The notes beneath the pieces are model-generated. The model was given only the letters and a program-made list of their open reading frames with translations, was not told the origin of the DNA and made no database searches. The position numbers were made by a program, and so were the translations under genes. Shown here one piece after another: positions 60,441-64,000 of a DNA stretch of 64,000 nt; the stretch's first letter is position 1, and each line of letters starts with the position of its first letter. The DNA is from Lunularia cruciata. Lineage: Eukaryota; Streptophyta; Marchantiopsida; Lunulariales; Lunulariaceae. The stretch is from contig OX419756.1 of NCBI GenBank assembly GCA_948567375.1, positions 66,292,333 through 66,356,332 of the forward strand, read 5' to 3'.

Positions 60441-62230
60441 TTGCAACTTTTTATACAGTGTAAATTTCTAGCATTGGTGGTGGCAATTAAAAGACCTTCA
60501 ATTTATTTCCAATATGATTGAGATGATAAGATCTAATCAAATTTAATAATTTGTAGAATATGAAAATATAGTTTTTATTGGGTGTACATTTTCTAGTTAC
60601 ATATTCAAATCATAGTTATAAGTATCAATGCTTATATGTTGAAAAATTTGAAGTCCTTTTCCAAACATAATAGAAGAATGATAAAAGTTCTAGATGTGAA
60701 ATTTGGATGATTTTTTATACAATATATATTTCTAACATTTTTGGTGGAGTTGGAAAGTCCATCAATTTCAATTTCAATCAGACTAAAATCATAGAAGGTA
60801 AAAATAGAGAAAAAGCCATAGAAAAGATTAAAAAAATGAATTTTTGCTTGGATAGCTATTGTACATTTACAAACTCCACATCTCTAGACTCAACCATCAA
60901 TGCATACAAAAACATACATGGAATCAAAATCTATGGATGATGGAAGAATAATCTTCTTGTGGAGTTTATTTATAACTTTAATATACACAAAAACTTCTCC
61001 AAGATGAACTCAATAGTTCACACATATAGACCAAAGGTCACTCTCCTTCTTTACATTTTGAAATGCTACTACAAAGACCACTCATCATCTCTCATGAGAA
61101 TTGATGATGATGATACAGCCTACAAGACAGACTTAGCTAACACCCTAATCAAAGACTTTAACTACAAGTCATTACAAATTTAGTTTTACTACAAGTTACT
61201 TTTGACTTCATCTAGAAGGTTGATACTTAACTGTCCTTAAAAGTATATGCTTGACTTCACTTAAAACTTCAGTTATTTTACCAACTCCTCTAATACCTAA
61301 TATGCTTAACCTAATAAGATTTCTAGCTCTGTATTTGATTAGCAAAATATGGTTACATTGGGTAACTAATGAATATTTTATTGTAAAATTCTAGCATAAA
61401 ACTAGATATGCTTAACTAGATGAGAGTTCTAGCTCTATTTGACTAACAAAATTTGGTAACATTAGGTAGCTAATGAATAATTTTTTGTGAAATTTACTTT
61501 TTATCTTGGTCTTGGATATTCTTAAGAAATCTTTGAAATTTTACATCCAATGAGATTAAAATCATAAAAAATCAATATTAAATGCAAAATTTGTACAAAA
61601 ATGAGCAATATTTGTATTCTTGGGTAGATATTTATGATTATAGAATCCAAATGTATAAACTTAAGTATCAAGTTCTGCTCAATGATAAATTTGTAGTCAA
61701 AAAATATATATTTAAATGATATTAATTTTAAATTATGCACTATAGATCAATTGCTGGAAAATAATCCAATTTTTAGCATTTTGGTGGTGTCAAAAATCAT
61801 TTTAAATTCTCTTTAGGTAAATGAGATCTAATGAGATAAAATCATATGAAAAAAAATTGTAATGCAAAGATCATGGCGAAATAAAACTATCATTCTATAA
61901 GAATGCTCATTTACCATTATGAAGCTCAAATATGTAGATTCAAGCATTGAGTCTTGCATTGTAAAAGGTTGGGATTCAAAGTAGTCAATGATGGAATAGA
62001 ATACCAAGAAAAAATTCACTCTTGGACTTGCGTTATATTTTCATATGCTAGTAATTTCTAATATTTGTGTTGGAGCTTGAAAGCTCATTGAATGATGCAT
62101 AACATAAGACTAAAATCAAAGAAAATAAAGGCTTAATATATAAAATATTTCTTTATAGATTTTTTTTTTAATATTTGATTTTATGATATGGAATCCAATT
62201 CTTTAAACTTATGCTCAAAGCTTGCATAAA
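60440..62230. repeat. Degenerate array of ~265-285 bp units
   Basis: A recurring landmark TTTCTAACATT..TGGTGGAG followed by a GAAAG-TC-ATT segment and a ..ATGAGAT(C)TAA..AAAATCAT segment appears near 60464, 60729, 61773 and 62058; a partial match to the last part is near 61540. Spacings of about 265 and 285, and 1044 (about four units), suggest an old tandem array. The ORF at 60707-60940 lies in one unit and is not supported as a gene. Confidence 0.5.
61300..61494. repeat. Dimeric tandem duplication, ~106 bp
   Basis: Units start ATATGCTTAAC at 61300 and 61406 and share TTCTAGCTCT, ATTTG-CTA(GC)AAAAT and GGTA(A/G)CTAATGAATA. It lies inside the degenerate array. Confidence 0.85.
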
Positions 62231-62882
62231 ATCAAATCTAGAGTTTGAATGCATAAATTATGAAATGATACCCTAATCAAAGATTCTAAATTTTCAAGGT
62301 TGCCAAATCTGGTTTTTCACTATTCTAAACTTTGAAGGTTAACCTCTACCTTAAAGGTTGCCAAATCTATAACCTTAAAATTTCCATAACCAATCCATAA
62401 TAAATTTAATAATAAATAAATAAATATTTGAATTTATTTATAATTTAAATGTTTGTAAGCTTTTTATCCTTAATTTGACATGTGCCTAACTTGGTACTTC
62501 ATGATTATTTCATATAACCTAACAATATATTCTTCACACTTAATGCCTCATTATACTTGATACTTTGTGCCTCACCTCTTTGTTCCTAAATTTCTGCTAG
62601 ATTGATGTAGATGTTATACTCAATAAACCCATAGATATTGAGAAGGTACTCTTGACTAAGCACAATATCTGAATCTTGCCTTCCAAATAGTGCGAATGAA
62701 TGGACTGTAAGCAATTGAGTAAGGACTTAAGGAACCTTAAAGACAGTCAGTGAACAATAAAATCAAACACAAACATACATAAATGAGACTTTTGAACTTA
62801 AGATTTTTGATTTAATGAAAAGGTATTGTCAAATCCAAAAGTATGATAACACTCCATTTCTTTTGATTATATACACTTTTTA
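62231..62882. other. AT-rich spacer
   Basis: A short repeated phrase AAAGGTTGCCAAATCT / AAGGTTGCCAAATCTGG occurs near 62300-62370; nothing else is recognised. Confidence 0.45.
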
Positions 62883-63210
62883 AACTCTAATCTAACCTCT
62901 AAATTGCGAGGTTGAGCTTTGGCCTTTAGACTCATTTTAGAGCTAAATATCTACAACCTTATCTGACCTCTTGTCTTTTCCCAACTATTATTATATTCAT
63001 TCATTCCACAACAAGTCTTTGCTACAACAAGGCTCTTTGATTTTATTCAATTTTGTAACTCTAATCTAATCTCCAAAGTACATTGTTGAGCTTTGACCTC
63101 TACTTAAGAGTTATTCAGAATATAATAATTTTATAGCTAAATATCTACAACCTTATGTAACCTTTATGTAACCTATTATCTTTTCCCAACTAATGTTATG
63201 TCTATTTTAC
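62883..63210. repeat. Dimeric tandem duplication, 174 bp
   Basis: Units start AACTCTAATCTAA at 62883 and 63057 and share GTTGAGCTTTG-CCT, TAGCTAAATATCTACAACC and CTTTTCCCAACTA. More diverged than the other dimers. Confidence 0.8.
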
Positions 63211-64000
63211 AACCCTATTTTGCAACTTAAAACCTTATAGTCTATTCTCTCTTAGTTCCTATTTTGCTCCAAAGACTTTGGGTCTATATCTCATGTGCTA
63301 TTGTCAAGACTTGTCACAACTATTTCTCTTGACCCATAAATAGCCTCATGAGAAACTTGTTGCATCTTACATTGGTTTGGCTTAAATTTGTAGTAGAGGT
63401 AGTTTTGGTTGGCAAATCCAAAATCGTTGTTAATGTGATGTGCAATAAAAGAAAACCATCTTGGAACATCTATTATAAGAAGTAGACATAGCATCTCCAA
63501 TTATGTCATGTCCAAGAAGATAGCTATGGCTTGGCCTCTAAGCATGATATAATGGTGTTAAGACATATAGCTTGTTTGTTGGAAATCATCATAATTACTT
63601 TGTAGAAAACATTGTAGAGGATGATAGTCCAAAACATAACAATGTTAGAAATATTTGCATGCTTAGAAATAAACTTAAAATAGCATTCTTTGAAAGTATG
63701 GTTGTGATCTCAATTCCCTATAGTGATTTGAAATAAGGAGAGGGACTTCCCATAACTTGCATGCATTACAACACATTTGTTAGAGGCATGAGGATAAAAG
63801 GAACTTTGGTTGTGAAGTAAATTAATTTGTACTTCAAGGGCATGGCATACTTAGTCTGGATGAGTTATGTGGGTATGATAGCTAATAGAAGTAGACTCTA
63901 ATGTGCTAAGGACAGCCAAAAGAGTTTGAGGTTAGATAGGCAACACATGTTTATTGTGATGTCAAAGGGTAGCAATTCAAAAATAGTCCATTGACGAAAG
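63211..64000. other. AT-rich spacer to the window end
   Basis: No gene recognised; the 69-residue minus-strand ORF at 63291-63500 is unassigned. Confidence 0.45.

Noticed and set aside
12101..63210. CRISPR array or regularly spaced repeats
   Set aside because: All direct repeats are two-unit tandem duplications of unrelated sequence or degenerate arrays; there are no short identical repeats with unique spacers.

Overview
The window looks like repeat-dominated nuclear DNA of a land plant. Evidence: a chromodomain-bearing Ty3/gypsy LTR retrotransposon with a plant-type initiator tRNA-Met primer site, decayed copies of other retroelements, very AT-rich spacer with almost no CpG over the first ~30 kb, and no recognisable intact host gene. 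The species cannot be told from the sequence. There is no CRISPR array, no rRNA and no tRNA that I could recognise. Composition statements are by eye, not computed.

Layout. (1) 1-7772: two copies of one chromovirus family, both on the minus strand and nested. The inner copy (1543-7095, 5553 bp) is full length: two LTRs, primer binding site, gag with a CCHC knuckle, protease, reverse transcriptase, RNase H, integrase, chromodomain and polypurine tract. Stop codons and a few frameshifts disable it. It sits inside the protease region of an older relative (1-1542 and 7096-7772), with a 5-bp target duplication that now differs by one base. The LTRs carry clusters of perfect heat-shock elements (GAAnnTTC modules) just upstream of a TATA box. 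(2) 7773-31500: AT-rich, CpG-poor spacer with relics. These are an LTR-like repeat (about 10200-11270), a LINE-like coding relic followed by its 3' tail (about 16924-17466), a second copy of that tail (13330-13434), a decayed second Ty3/gypsy lineage (about 23520-25000), and dimeric tandem duplications. (3) 31500-43000: a mosaic with more CpG, three more copies of the LINE-like tail on the minus strand, four dimeric duplications and a GCTGCTCGT-type minisatellite. (4) 43000-46850: AT-rich spacer. (5) 46855-54730: a sharply different block with higher GC and many CpG, no long ORF and no recognised gene; its origin is the largest unknown here. (6) 54730-64000: AT-rich again. It holds a broken coiled-coil coding region that runs into an LTR-like repeat related to the one at 10.2 kb, then a degenerate array of ~280-bp units and another dimeric duplication.

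No set of genes works together as a host pathway. The functional logic that can be read is that of the inner retrotransposon: heat-shock elements and TATA box in the 5' LTR, a leader with the tRNA-Met primer site, gag and pol, then a chromodomain that would direct integration. The most distinctive observations are the heat-shock element clusters in the LTRs, the self-nesting insertion, the CpG-rich block at 47-54.7 kb, and one repeat family whose copies keep or lose CpG according to where they sit.
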